Shown: in pieces, positions 51,591 through 60,682 of the stretch | How positions within the stretch are numbered: position 1 is the stretch's first letter | How the letters are laid out: each line of letters begins with the position of its first letter | NCBI RefSeq assembly: GCF_022213955.1 | Contig: NZ_JAKNTW010000007.1 | Location: 372,001-436,000 of the forward strand | Direction: 5' to 3' | DNA length: 64,000 nt | DNA from: Dolomitihabitans soli | GTDB taxonomy: Bacteria > Actinomycetota > Actinomycetes > Streptosporangiales > Streptosporangiaceae | Notes under the pieces: generated by a model | Told to the model about the DNA's origin: nothing | Seen by the model: the letters and a program-made list of their open reading frames with translations, nothing else | Database searches by the model: none | Translations under genes and position numbers: made by a program

Positions 51591-52694
51591 ATGAGTGAGA
51601 TCCTCAAGAGACTCTCCGGCCAGGGCGTGTCCGTCTGGCTGGACGACATCAGCCGTGAGCGCCTGCGCACCGGCGGCCTGGCAGAACTGGTCAGGGACAA
51701 GTACGTGGTGGGGGTCACGTCCAATCCCACGATCTTCGCGTCCGCGTTGAGCAAGGGCGACGCCTACGACGCCCAGCTGCACGATCTCAAGGTGCGCGGG
51801 GTCGACGTGGGCGAGGCCGTGCGCGCGGTGACGACCTACGACATCCGCTGGGCGGCCGACGTGCTGCGGCCCGTCTTCGACGCCACCGGCGGCGTCGACG
51901 GCCGCGTCTCGATCGAGGTGGACCCCCGGCTGGCCAGGGAGACCGAGCGGACCATCGCCGAGGCCCGCGCGCTGGCCTGGCTGGTCGACCGGCCCAACCT
52001 GTTCGTGAAGATCCCCGCGACGGTCGAGGGACTGCCCGCGATCACCACGTGCCTGTCCGAGGGCATCAGCATCAACGTCACGCTGATCTTCTCGCTGGAG
52101 CGCTACCGCGCGGTCATGGACGCCTGGCTGACCGGCCTGGAGGGCGCCAAGGCCAACGGGATCGACCTGGCCACGATCGAGTCGGTCGCCTCCTTCTTCG
52201 TCAGCCGGGTCGACTCCGAGATCGACAAGCGGCTCGACGCGATCGGCACCGAGCAGGCGCTGGCGCTGAAGGGCAAGGCCGCGGTGGCCAACGCCCGCCT
52301 CGCCTACGCCGCGTTCGAGGAGATGACCTCGTCGCCGCGCTGGCAGGCGCTGCTCGCCGCGGGCGCCCGCCCGCAGCGCCCGCTCTGGGCCTCGACCGGC
52401 ACCAAGAACCCCGACTACCCCGACACCCTCTACGTCGACGAACTGGTCACTTCCGGCACGGTCAACACAATGCCGGAAAAGACCCTCGACGCGACCGCGG
52501 ATCATGCCAGGATCAACGGCGACACCGTCCGCACCTTCTACGAGCAGGCGTGGAACACCATGGCCGCCCTGAAGGACGTGGGCATCGACTACGACGACGT
52601 GGTCGGGGTGCTGGAGGAGGAGGGCGTGCAGAAGTTCGAGGCGTCCTGGCAGGAACTGATCGACACCGTGGCCGCCGAGCTGAAGAAGGCGTGA
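51591..52694 (+). CDS. tal: Transaldolase
   Basis: A 367-aa Schiff-base aldolase. It opens [17 protein letters not shown], the actinobacterial transaldolase signature, with TSNPTIF near 43-49 and the imine-forming Lys in NLFVKIPAT near 140-148. Starts 2 bp after the tkt stop, in a rigid operon order tkt-tal-pgi-zwf-opcA-pgl. It links the pentose-phosphate pool to glycolysis. Confidence 0.96.
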   Translation: MSEILKRLSGQGVSVWLDDISRERLRTGGLAELVRDKYVVGVTSNPTIFASALSKGDAYDAQLHDLKVRGVDVGEAVRAVTTYDIRWAADVLRPVFDATGGVDGRVSIEVDPRLARETERTIAEARALAWLVDRPNLFVKIPATVEGLPAITTCLSEGISINVTLIFSLERYRAVMDAWLTGLEGAKANGIDLATIESVASFFVSRVDSEIDKRLDAIGTEQALALKGKAAVANARLAYAAFEEMTSSPRWQALLAAGARPQRPLWASTGTKNPDYPDTLYVDELVTSGTVNTMPEKTLDATADHARINGDTVRTFYEQAWNTMAALKDVGIDYDDVVGVLEEEGVQKFEASWQELIDTVAAELKKA

Positions 52695-52698
52695 GCAA

Positions 52699-54312
52699 AT
52701 GTCGGTAACGTTCGGTGACGACTCGGTGGCGTCCGAGGTGGCCGCCACCGTCCGCACGCTGATCGCCGAGGGCGTGCCCGCGGCGCTCGCCTCGGGAGAC
52801 CCCACGCTGTGGGGGCCCGGGGCACAGGCGGAGGCGACGATCCGCCTCGGCTGGCTGAACCTGCCGCTGACCAGCAGGGAGCTGCTGCCGGAGATCGGCA
52901 AGCTGGTGGAGCGCGCCCGCGCGGAGAGCCTGGACCACGTGGTCCTGGCCGGCATGGGCGGGTCCTCGCTGGCCCCCGAGGTCATCTGCGCCACGGCCGA
53001 CGTGCCGCTGACCGTGCTCGACACGACCGATCCCGGGCAGGTGCGCCGTGCCCTGTCCGACCGGCTCGACCGCACGATCGTGGTGATCTCCAGTAAGAGC
53101 GGCGGCACCGTCGAGACCGACAGCCACCGCCGGATCTACGAGGACGCCTTCCGCGAGGCGGGGATCGACCCGGCCGACCGGATCGTCGTCGTGACCGACC
53201 CGGGATCGCCGCTGGAGCAGATCGCCATCGAGGCGGGCTATCCGGTGATACTCGCCGACCCGAACGTCGGCGGCCGTTACAGCGCGCTCAGCGCGTTCGG
53301 ACTGGTGCCGAGCGCGCTGGCCGGCGCCGACGTGACCGCCCTGCTCGACGACGCGGCGGCGGCCCACGAGCTGCTCGTCCGCGACGAGGGCAACCCGGGC
53401 CTGGAGCTCGGCGCGGCCCTGGGCATCGCGGCTCTCGCCGGCCGCGACAAGCTGCTGCTCGAGGACAGCCTCTCGGAGATCAACGGGCTGCCCGACTGGA
53501 TCGAGCAGCTCATCGCCGAGTCCACGGGCAAGGACGGCAAGGGCATCCTGCCGGTCGTCGGCGCCGAGCCGAACGGGGTCGGCGACGAGTTCGTGGTCAA
53601 CATCGGCACCGAGGGCACGGTCCAGATCCAGGGCCCGCTGGGGGCGCAATTCCTGATCTGGGAGTACGCCACGGCCATCGCCGGGCGGCTGCTCGGCATC
53701 GACCCCTTCAACCAGCCGAACGTCGCGGAGTCCAAGCAGAACACCTCGGCGATCCTCGACAGCGGTCCCGGCGAGGAGAAGCCGACGCTGGTCGACGGTC
53801 CCGTGGAGGTGTACGGCGAGCTGCCCGCGGGCGCGAAGGACCTCTCCGACGTGCTGACCTGGCTGCTGGGGGCGGTGCCCGACGACGGCTACCTCGCGGT
53901 GATGGCCTACCTGGACCGCTGGGCGGCCTTCGACGTGCGGCAGCCGGACGACGCCTCGCTCGACGAGCTCACCGAGGCGTGGTCCGCGGCCGACCCGGCC
54001 ACCCTGCGCGCCCTGCTGGCCGTCAGGACCGACCGCCCGATCACCTTCGGGTGGGGCCCCAGGTTCCTGCACTCCACCGGGCAGTACCACAAGGGCGGCC
54101 CGCAGAACGGCGTGTTCCTCCAGATCACCGGCGCGGTCACCGACGACGTCGCCGTCCCCGGCAAGCCGTACACGCTGGGCGTGCTCCAGCACGCGCAGGC
54201 GCTCGGCGACTTCGGCGCGCTGACCCAGCGCGGCCGGCCGGCGGTCCGGCTGCACCTCACCGATCGCGTGGCCGGTGTGCCGCACCTGCTGGCCGCCGCT
54301 CGCCAGGTATGA
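52699..54312 (+). CDS. pgi: Glucose-6-phosphate isomerase
   Basis: A 537-aa isomerase with the SIS fold. [11 protein letters not shown] (about 85-95) and the phosphate-binding [10 protein letters not shown] (about 131-140) are clear, with [16 protein letters not shown] near 194-209 and the late [14 protein letters not shown]. This short, divergent form without the longer PGI signatures is the one found in actinobacterial tkt operons. 4 bp after tal; AAATG start with weak ribosome site, suggesting coupling. Confidence 0.95.
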   Translation: MSVTFGDDSVASEVAATVRTLIAEGVPAALASGDPTLWGPGAQAEATIRLGWLNLPLTSRELLPEIGKLVERARAESLDHVVLAGMGGSSLAPEVICATADVPLTVLDTTDPGQVRRALSDRLDRTIVVISSKSGGTVETDSHRRIYEDAFREAGIDPADRIVVVTDPGSPLEQIAIEAGYPVILADPNVGGRYSALSAFGLVPSALAGADVTALLDDAAAAHELLVRDEGNPGLELGAALGIAALAGRDKLLLEDSLSEINGLPDWIEQLIAESTGKDGKGILPVVGAEPNGVGDEFVVNIGTEGTVQIQGPLGAQFLIWEYATAIAGRLLGIDPFNQPNVAESKQNTSAILDSGPGEEKPTLVDGPVEVYGELPAGAKDLSDVLTWLLGAVPDDGYLAVMAYLDRWAAFDVRQPDDASLDELTEAWSAADPATLRALLAVRTDRPITFGWGPRFLHSTGQYHKGGPQNGVFLQITGAVTDDVAVPGKPYTLGVLQHAQALGDFGALTQRGRPAVRLHLTDRVAGVPHLLAAARQV

Positions 54313-54340
54313 ACCAGGCATGAACACGGGAGAAGCCCAG

Positions 54341-55954
54341 ATGAACAACGAGCCGGTAGAGCCGGCGGCCGCCGCGGACGAGGCGACCACCGTCGCCGCG
54401 GCCGCGGCGGTGGCGGGCACGACCGAGGAGATCATGGCCGCCAATCCGCTCCGTGACCCGCGTGACAAACGGCTGCCGAGGGTGGCCGGACCGTGCGTGC
54501 TGGTGCTCTTCGGCGTGACCGGCGACCTGGCCAAACGCAAGCTGCTGCCGGCCATCTACGATCTGGGCAACCGGGGGCTGCTGCCCCCGGGCTTCTCGCT
54601 GGTGGGCTTCGCCAGGCGTGACTGGGCGAACCAGGACTTCGCCCAGCTCACGCATGACGCCATCAAGGAACACGCGCGCACCCCCTTCCGCGAGGAGGTG
54701 TGGAAGCAGCTCCGCGAGGGCATCCACTTCGTCCCCGGCGAGTTCTCCGACGACGGCGCCTTCGATGCGCTGGCGATGGCGCTCAAGGAGATCGACGAGA
54801 CCAGGGGCACGGGCGGCAACTACGCCTTCTACCTGTCGGTCCCGCCGAAGTTCTTCCCGCAGGTGGTCGAGCAGCTCAAACGGACCGGCCTGGCCAACGC
54901 GCCCGACGACTCGTGGCGGCGGGTGGTCATCGAGAAGCCCTTCGGGCACGACCTGAAGAGCGCCACGGACCTCAACGCGATCACCAGCGCGGTCTTCCCC
55001 GAGAGTTCGGTCTTCAGGATCGACCACTACCTCGGCAAGGAGACCGTCCAGAACATCATGGCGCTGCGGTTCGCCAACAACCTGTTCGAGCCGATCTGGA
55101 ACCGCGGCTACGTCGACCACGTGCAGATCACCATGGCCGAGGACATCGGCATCGGCGCCCGCGCGGGTTACTACGACGGCATCGGCGCGGCCCGCGACGT
55201 CATCCAGAACCACCTGCTCCAACTCCTCGCGCTGGTCGCGATGGAGGACCCGACCTCCTTCGAGGCCGACTCGCTGCGCAGGGAGAAGGAGAAGGTCCTC
55301 AAGGCCGTACGGCTCCCGCAGGACCTGTCCCTGGGCACGGCGCGCGGCGCCTACACCGCGGGCTGGCAGGGCGGCGAGCCCGTCGTCGGCTACCTCGACG
55401 AGCAGGGCATCCCCGCGACCTCCACGACGGAGACCTACGCCGCCGTCAAGCTGGAGATCGCCAACCGCAGGTGGGCGGGCGTGCCGTTCTACCTGCGCAC
55501 CGGCAAGCGGCTCGGGCGGCGGGTGACCGAGGTGGCCGTGGTGTTCCAGCGTGCGCCGCACCTGCCGTTCAGCAAGGACGACACCGAGATCCTCGGGCAG
55601 AACGCGCTGGTCATCCGGGTCCAGCCCGACGAGGGCATCACGGTCAGGTTCGGCTCCAAGGTGCCGGGCACCGCGATGGAGGTCAGGGACGTCAGCATGG
55701 ACTTCGCCTACGGCGAGTCGTTCATGGAGTCCTCCCCCGAGGCGTACGAGCGCCTGCTGATCGACGTGCTGATCGGCGATCCGCCGTTGTTCCCGCACCA
55801 GCGCGAGGTGGAGTTGTCCTGGCGGATCCTCGATCCGATCGAGGAGTACTGGGCCTCGCAGGGCCAGCCCGAGGGTTACCTGGCGGGCACCTGGGGTCCC
55901 GCCTCCGCCGATGCCATGATGGCCCGCGACGGCCGAGTCTGGAGGAGGCTCTGA
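54341..55954 (+). CDS. zwf: Glucose-6-phosphate 1-dehydrogenase
   Basis: A 537-aa NADP enzyme opening the oxidative pentose-phosphate pathway. The cofactor motif is FGVTGDLAKRKLLPA (about 53-67), IEKPFGHDL follows near 200, and the substrate motif RIDHYLGKE near 227. Start choice is uncertain: ATG 54341 has GGGAGA 8 bases upstream but adds a 31-residue Ala-rich N-terminus; ATG 54434 (MAANPLRDPRD) begins where Streptomyces homologues do and has GAGGAG close by. ATG 54320 is also possible. Codon use is coding-like across the extra stretch. Confidence 0.94.
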   Translation: MNNEPVEPAAAADEATTVAAAAAVAGTTEEIMAANPLRDPRDKRLPRVAGPCVLVLFGVTGDLAKRKLLPAIYDLGNRGLLPPGFSLVGFARRDWANQDFAQLTHDAIKEHARTPFREEVWKQLREGIHFVPGEFSDDGAFDALAMALKEIDETRGTGGNYAFYLSVPPKFFPQVVEQLKRTGLANAPDDSWRRVVIEKPFGHDLKSATDLNAITSAVFPESSVFRIDHYLGKETVQNIMALRFANNLFEPIWNRGYVDHVQITMAEDIGIGARAGYYDGIGAARDVIQNHLLQLLALVAMEDPTSFEADSLRREKEKVLKAVRLPQDLSLGTARGAYTAGWQGGEPVVGYLDEQGIPATSTTETYAAVKLEIANRRWAGVPFYLRTGKRLGRRVTEVAVVFQRAPHLPFSKDDTEILGQNALVIRVQPDEGITVRFGSKVPGTAMEVRDVSMDFAYGESFMESSPEAYERLLIDVLIGDPPLFPHQREVELSWRILDPIEEYWASQGQPEGYLAGTWGPASADAMMARDGRVWRRL

Positions 55955-55955
55955 G

Positions 55956-56876
55956 ATGGCGAGCTTCATGCTGAGCGGAACGAACGCCTCCAAGATCTCA
56001 TCGCACCTGACCCACCTGCGCCACCAGATGGGCGCACCCGCGATCGGCATGGTGCTGACGCTGGTGGTGGTCTGCGATGAGAGCAACCAGTACGACGCGG
56101 TGCGTGCCGCCACCGAGGCCGCCCGCGAGCACCCGTCGCGGATCCTGGTGGTGATCTCAAGGGATCCCGAGGAGGGCATCCGGCTCGACGCCGAGCTGCG
56201 CATCGGCGAGTCCACGCCCGGCGAGGTCGTCCTGCTCCGCCTGTACGGCGAGCTGACCGCGCACGCCGACTCCGTGGTCAGCCCGCTGCTGCTGCCCGAC
56301 ACCCCGGTCGTCGCCTGGTGGCCGGGCGACTGTCCCGACTCCCCCGCCGAGGACCCCATCGGGGTGCTCGCCCAGCGACGCATCACCGACGCCCGTTCCG
56401 CGGCCGACTCGGTGCGGGCCATCACCGGCCGGGCGCGCGGTTACGTGCCCGGCGACACCGACCTGGCCTGGACCCGCCTCACACCGTGGCGCACGCTGCT
56501 GGCCGCCGCCTTCGACCAGCGGGTGGGCGAGGTCACCGGTGGCTCCGTCGAGGCGGTGAGCGGCCACGCGAGCGCGCCGCTGCTGGCGGCCTGGCTGTCG
56601 GAGCGGATCGGCGCCCCGATGGAGGTCTCCCCCTCGGCCGGCCCCGGGCTGACGGCGGTACGGGTCGAAACGGTCGACGGCGAGATCGCCGTGACCAGGT
56701 CGGACGCCCGGCTCGCCACTCTCTCCCGGCCCGGCCAGCCCGACCGCAGGGTCGCGCTCGCCAGGCGCCCCACCTCCGAACTGCTGAGCGAGGAGCTGCG
56801 CCGTCTCGACCCCGACGAGCTCTACGCGGCGGCCATCAGGTGGCTGTCCCGGACCGCCGCCACGTCGTCCCGCTGA
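55956..56876 (+). CDS. opcA: OpcA, glucose-6-phosphate dehydrogenase assembly protein
   Basis: A 306-aa cytoplasmic protein needed for full Zwf activity in cyanobacteria and actinobacteria. NQYDAVRAATEAAREHPSRI near 42-61 and the tryptophan-rich TPVVAWWPGDCP near 115-126 are typical. One base separates it from the zwf stop, with GGAGGAGG 6 bases upstream. No catalytic motif is expected. Confidence 0.94.
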   Translation: MASFMLSGTNASKISSHLTHLRHQMGAPAIGMVLTLVVVCDESNQYDAVRAATEAAREHPSRILVVISRDPEEGIRLDAELRIGESTPGEVVLLRLYGELTAHADSVVSPLLLPDTPVVAWWPGDCPDSPAEDPIGVLAQRRITDARSAADSVRAITGRARGYVPGDTDLAWTRLTPWRTLLAAAFDQRVGEVTGGSVEAVSGHASAPLLAAWLSERIGAPMEVSPSAGPGLTAVRVETVDGEIAVTRSDARLATLSRPGQPDRRVALARRPTSELLSEELRRLDPDELYAAAIRWLSRTAATSSR

Positions 56877-56904
56877 TCTTCACCCGCAATCGAAAGGCAC
56901 CGCC

Positions 56905-57678
56905 GTGACCGTCCCAAGCGTTGTCGTCCACCGGGACGCTGACGTGCTCGCCAAGGCAGTCGCGGCGCGCCTGATCACTCGTTTGGTCGATCTGCAGTCG
57001 GCCACCGGCTCGGCGTCGCTGGTGCTCACCGGCGGCACCGTCGGGCACGCCTCGCTCGCCGAGCTGGCCGTGACGCCGGCCAGGGACGCGGTCGACTGGC
57101 AGCGCCTCGACGTGTGGTGGGGCGACGAGCGCTACGTGCCGACCGGCGATCCCGAGCGCAACGAGACGGGCGCCCGCGCGGCGCTGCTCGACCATGTCGA
57201 CCTCGATCCGGCCCGGGTGCACGTGATGGCCGGTCCCGACAAGTCGTCGTCGGCGGAGGAGTCGGCGGAACGCTACGCCGAGGAGCTGCGCCGCGCCTCA
57301 CGGCCCGAAGACCACGGCCCGGTCCCCTCCTTCGACGTGCTGCTCCTGGGGATGGGCCCCGACGGCCACGTGGCGTCGTTGTTCCCCGAGACGCCCGCCC
57401 TGTACGACGACCGTCCCGTGGTCGCGGTGCACGGCGCCCCCAAGCCGCCGCCCACCCGGATCTCGCTGACCATGGCGACGATCAAGGCCGCCCGTGAGGT
57501 GTGGGTGGTCGCCGCCGGCCCGGAGAAGGCGCAGGCCGTACGGCTGGCCCTGTCGGCGACGGGCATCATGCAGATCCCCGCGGCCGGAGCCCGGGGCAGG
57601 CAGCGGACCCTGTTCCTGCTCGACCGCCAGGCCGCCGGCAAGATCCCACCGGGCCTCGGCCGGATCGCCTCACCCTGA
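56905..57678 (+). CDS. pgl: 6-phosphogluconolactonase
   Basis: A 257-aa DevB-type lactonase of the oxidative pentose-phosphate pathway. VLTGGTVGHASLAEL (about 33-47; usual SGGxTP is here TGGTVG), WWGDERYVP (about 69-77), ERNETGARAALLDH, and the catalytic LLGMGPDGHVASLFPE near 147-162. GTG start with GAAAGG 7 bases upstream. Last gene of the operon, followed by a perfect terminator hairpin. Confidence 0.95.
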   Translation: MTVPSVVVHRDADVLAKAVAARLITRLVDLQSATGSASLVLTGGTVGHASLAELAVTPARDAVDWQRLDVWWGDERYVPTGDPERNETGARAALLDHVDLDPARVHVMAGPDKSSSAEESAERYAEELRRASRPEDHGPVPSFDVLLLGMGPDGHVASLFPETPALYDDRPVVAVHGAPKPPPTRISLTMATIKAAREVWVVAAGPEKAQAVRLALSATGIMQIPAAGARGRQRTLFLLDRQAAGKIPPGLGRIASP

Positions 57679-57690
57679 CCGGCGTGAACG

Positions 57691-57717
57691 GGGCACCGCC
57701 GAACTCCGGCGGTGCCC
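57691..57717. terminator. Strong hairpin terminator after pgl
   Basis: Perfect 11-bp stem (57691-57701 with 57707-57717), 5-nt loop, followed by a pyrimidine-rich run. Closes the pentose-phosphate operon; it can also serve the convergent deaminase gene. Confidence 0.85.
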
Positions 57718-57897
57718 GCTTCCCCTGACCGGATCCCCTCTCCTCAGGGAACAGGGGGATCGCCTTCGGAATCCGGTAGCGACGGACTTGCCGGGGTGCC
57801 CGGCGACCGGGGCATAGATCAGACTCGCCGGAGAGAAGGGCCGCGCCTCGCGCCCGCCGGTGCCGTACGCCCCGGGAGAACAGCGGACGCCGGGCCG

Positions 57898-58917
57898 TCA
57901 GGCGTGGGAGCCGGCGAGGTCGTCGATCTCGGTGAGGATCGCCTGCTTGCCGACCGGATCGAGGAAGGAGGCGTGCACCGCGTTGCGCGCCAGGCCGGCG
58001 AGCGCGGCGTCGTCGAGGCCGAAGACCTCGGCGGCCACCCGGTACTCCCCCGTCAGCGTGGTGCCGAACATCGGCGGGTCGTCACTGTTGAGCGTGACGA
58101 ACAGGCCCTCCTTCAGCAGCCGTGGCAGCGGGTGGGAGGCGATATCCGGCACCTGGCCGGTGCACACGTTGGACGTCGGGCAGACCTCCAGCGGCAACTG
58201 CGTCTCACGGAGGTGGGCGACCAGTCGCGGGTCCTCCAGACAGTTGATCCCGTGCCCGATCCGCTCCGCGCCGAGCCCTTCGACGATCTCCCAGATCGTC
58301 TCCGGCCCGGTCATCTCCCCGCCGTGCGGCAGGCTGTGCAGGCCCGCCGTACGGGCCGCGCGGAAGGCGTCCCTGAACGCGTCACGATAGGGCGGGCGGC
58401 GCTGTTCGATGCCGGCCAGCCCCAAGCCGATCAGTGCCTCCGGCGGCTCGTTCAGCGCGTGGTCCAGGGTGACCCGCGCCGCCTCCGCGCCGAGCTGGCC
58501 GGGGATGTCGAAGATGTAGGCCACCCGCACTCCGTGGTCGGCGGCGGCCTGCCGGGCGGCCAGGTCGAGCGCCTCGGTGACCGCCCGCGCGGGCAGCCCG
58601 GCCTGAAGGTGGGAGTACGGCGTGACCTGGAGTTCCACATAGCGTCCCCGTTGCGCCGCCAGATCCCTGGCCAGCCCTGTCACCAGGGTCGCCACGTCCT
58701 CGGGCTCCCGCACCAGGGCGTTCACCTGCTGGTAGACCTCGGAGAAGTGGGGGAAGTCACGGAAGGTGTAGAACGCCCGCAGTTCCTCCTCCACGACCGG
58801 CACCCGTGTCGCCGGATGCCGCCGTGCCAGCTCCAGCACGGTGCGCACGGACGCGGACCCGACCAGGTGCACGTGCAGCTCGACCTTCGGCAGCGCTTCG
58901 ATGAATTCGTTCGTCAT
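57898..58917 (-). CDS. Adenosine deaminase-family enzyme (possibly aminodeoxyfutalosine deaminase)
   Basis: A 339-aa zinc deaminase. Metal and catalytic motifs: ELHVHLVGSAS (about 14-24), PHGGEMTGP (usual HAGE is HGGE), IGHGINCLED, and TLNSDDPPMFG. The HVHLVGSA form and the FYTFRDFPHFSEVYQQVNAL stretch fit the branch that includes the aminodeoxyfutalosine deaminase (MqnX) of the futalosine menaquinone route in Streptomyces-like actinobacteria, rather than classical adenosine deaminase. That assignment is a guess from remembered sequence. ATG 58917 has only a weak ribosome site. Confidence 0.88.
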   Translation of the reverse strand: MTNEFIEALPKVELHVHLVGSASVRTVLELARRHPATRVPVVEEELRAFYTFRDFPHFSEVYQQVNALVREPEDVATLVTGLARDLAAQRGRYVELQVTPYSHLQAGLPARAVTEALDLAARQAAADHGVRVAYIFDIPGQLGAEAARVTLDHALNEPPEALIGLGLAGIEQRRPPYRDAFRDAFRAARTAGLHSLPHGGEMTGPETIWEIVEGLGAERIGHGINCLEDPRLVAHLRETQLPLEVCPTSNVCTGQVPDIASHPLPRLLKEGLFVTLNSDDPPMFGTTLTGEYRVAAEVFGLDDAALAGLARNAVHASFLDPVGKQAILTEIDDLAGSHA

Positions 58918-58970
58918 GCCGATGACCCTATGCAGCTGTATGGCCACATATATAGGCAATTAGGTGTTAT

Positions 58971-58988
58971 CTGACATAATATTGTCAG
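58971..58988. promoter_or_regulatory. Dyad before the deaminase gene
   Basis: CTGACA (58971-58976), TAATAT, TGTCAG (58983-58988): an 18-bp inverted repeat about 54 bp upstream of the start in an AT-rich island. Likely operator; the regulator is not in view. Confidence 0.5.
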
Positions 58989-59011
58989 TATCGCGTCGCC
59001 AGCTGTGCCGG

Positions 59012-59917
59012 TCAGGTGGCGGAGGACGACGGCTGGTCGGCGATGAGAGCGGCGGCGTCCCTGGCTTTCTGGCGGGCGGAGGAGGCCGTGCGCCGGGCGC
59101 GTTGCTCGTCCCGCCCGGCTATCTCCTGGCGGTGCTCGGCGGCGGCCAGTTCCTTGCGTGCCGCGGCGAGTTCGCGGGTCAGGTCCTCGACTCTCGCGGC
59201 GAGGCGGTCGTGACTCCGGGTGGCCGATTCGAGTTCGGCGGCCCATTCCGCGTGGTCGCGTTCGGCATCGGAGGCGGCGCGCTCGGCCTCGGCCGCGGTC
59301 TTCGCCAACTGCTCGCGGCGACGATCCTCCTGTTCTCGCCGCTCCTTCGCCACCTCCTCCTCGGAACGACCGCGTTTGACCCGCGCCTGCGACGACCCGT
59401 GGTCATCGCTCGCGCGAGGCTTCCTGGGGGTGGTCGGAGCCGGGGCCGGGGTGAAACCGCTGTAGTTGAGAGGGCGGGAGAGACGGCCCTGCCGTACCAG
59501 GTCGGCGGCCTCGACGTCGACGGTGGCCGCATCGAGGGTCTGTTCGATCTCGGTGGGGGCGGATCCCGACAAGGGCTGGCCCGCCTGGGTGGCGAGGTCG
59601 CGGATCAGGCGGGCCAGGCGGGTCGTGAGGGGGCCACGGGTTCGGGTGAGCTCGGCGAGGGTGTCGGCGTCCTGGTCCTGCCAGGCCTCCCGGAGGCGCG
59701 CGCCGAGGTCGAGCAGTTCGCCGATCTCGGCGGCGTGGGCACGGGAGCCCTGGTTGACGGCCCAGGCGGAAACGGTCGGGCGGCGCAGTTTGCCGATGTC
59801 GCGGGAGAGCCCTCCGTCGCCCGCGTCCTTGGCCGCGCGCGCCAGGGCGTCACGCTCGGCGGTGAACTGTGCGGGGGCTAGCGCGTAGAGCCGGTCGGCG
59901 GCCTCATCAAGGTCCAC
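59012..59917 (-). CDS. Hypothetical coiled-coil protein
   Basis: A 301-aa soluble protein I do not recognise by name. The N-terminal half (about 1-140) is helical with DRLYALAPAQFTAERDALARAAK and RRPTVSAWAVNQ, a pattern shared by many actinobacterial proteins of unknown role. After a Pro/Thr linker (about 155-170), a long Glu/Arg/Ala coiled coil (about 180-290) contains repeated ERE/EAER heptads. No signal or membrane segment. The region to the divergent GNAT gene (about 270 bp) shows no further feature. Confidence 0.85.
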   Translation of the reverse strand: MDLDEAADRLYALAPAQFTAERDALARAAKDAGDGGLSRDIGKLRRPTVSAWAVNQGSRAHAAEIGELLDLGARLREAWQDQDADTLAELTRTRGPLTTRLARLIRDLATQAGQPLSGSAPTEIEQTLDAATVDVEAADLVRQGRLSRPLNYSGFTPAPAPTTPRKPRASDDHGSSQARVKRGRSEEEVAKERREQEDRRREQLAKTAAEAERAASDAERDHAEWAAELESATRSHDRLAARVEDLTRELAAARKELAAAEHRQEIAGRDEQRARRTASSARQKARDAAALIADQPSSSAT

Positions 59918-60188
59918 ATCGGGGATCTACCCGCATTCGGGCGCTCGCAAGGTTTCCACGGCGATCAACTCGGCAGGGCACGTTCGAAGAAACGCTCGGT
60001 ACCACCGCGCGGGACGGCCGGCGCCGGCCCGACGGGCGATCACCCCGCAGGCCGGGCGGCGCGCACCGTGCCCGACAGCCAGGCATCCTTCTCAAGAGAG
60101 GCGATCGGATCGGTGACGACGTGAGGCCCGCGGCGCGTCTACCCGATGCCGGGGCGGGCATGGTTTCCTCGGAGGTGTGGCCGGAACG

Positions 60189-60677
60189 GTGATGCTGAGG
60201 ACGCCGCGTTTGGTGCTGCGGCCGATCGGGACGCAGGACGCCGACGCCCTGCGCGCCCACTGGGACCAGCCCGGCGTGCGGCGCTACCTCTTCGACGGCG
60301 AGACCGTCTCCCACGAGCTGATCCGCGAGATCATCGGGGACAGCGAGGCCGACTTCGCCGGGCACGGCTACGGACTGTGGGCGATGCTCGGCGAAGACGG
60401 GTTCGTCGGCGTGTGCGGACTGCGAGCCGCCGACGACGGGCGGATCGAGTTGCTGTACAGCCTTGATCCCGGCCTGTGGGGGCGCGGGCTGGCCACCGAG
60501 GCGGCGAGGGCGGTGCTGGCGCACGCCGGTGCGCTCGGCCTGCGCGAGGTGGTCGCCGAGGCCGACCCGGACAACCTGGCCTCGGTACGGCTCGCCGTAC
60601 GGCTGGGGATGAGGGAGTCGGCTGGCGGAAAGAACGATGCTTTCGTCCGCTTTATCAGCCCATTGCAGGGCATCTAG
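60189..60677 (+). CDS. GNAT-family N-acetyltransferase (RimJ/RimL type)
   Basis: A 162-aa acetyltransferase. LRTPRLVLRPIG at the start, the acetyl-CoA site PGLWGRGLATEAARAVLAHA (near 98-117; Q/RGxGxA form) and VAEADPDNLASVRLAVRLGM at the end define the RimJ/RimL branch that acetylates N-terminal amines or small molecules. Starts at GTG 60177, GTG 60189 and ATG 60192 are all in frame; GGAGGT at 60171-60176 best suits 60189. Converges on the next gene 5 bp away. Confidence 0.9.
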   Translation: MMLRTPRLVLRPIGTQDADALRAHWDQPGVRRYLFDGETVSHELIREIIGDSEADFAGHGYGLWAMLGEDGFVGVCGLRAADDGRIELLYSLDPGLWGRGLATEAARAVLAHAGALGLREVVAEADPDNLASVRLAVRLGMRESAGGKNDAFVRFISPLQGI

Positions 60678-60682
60678 GCGGG

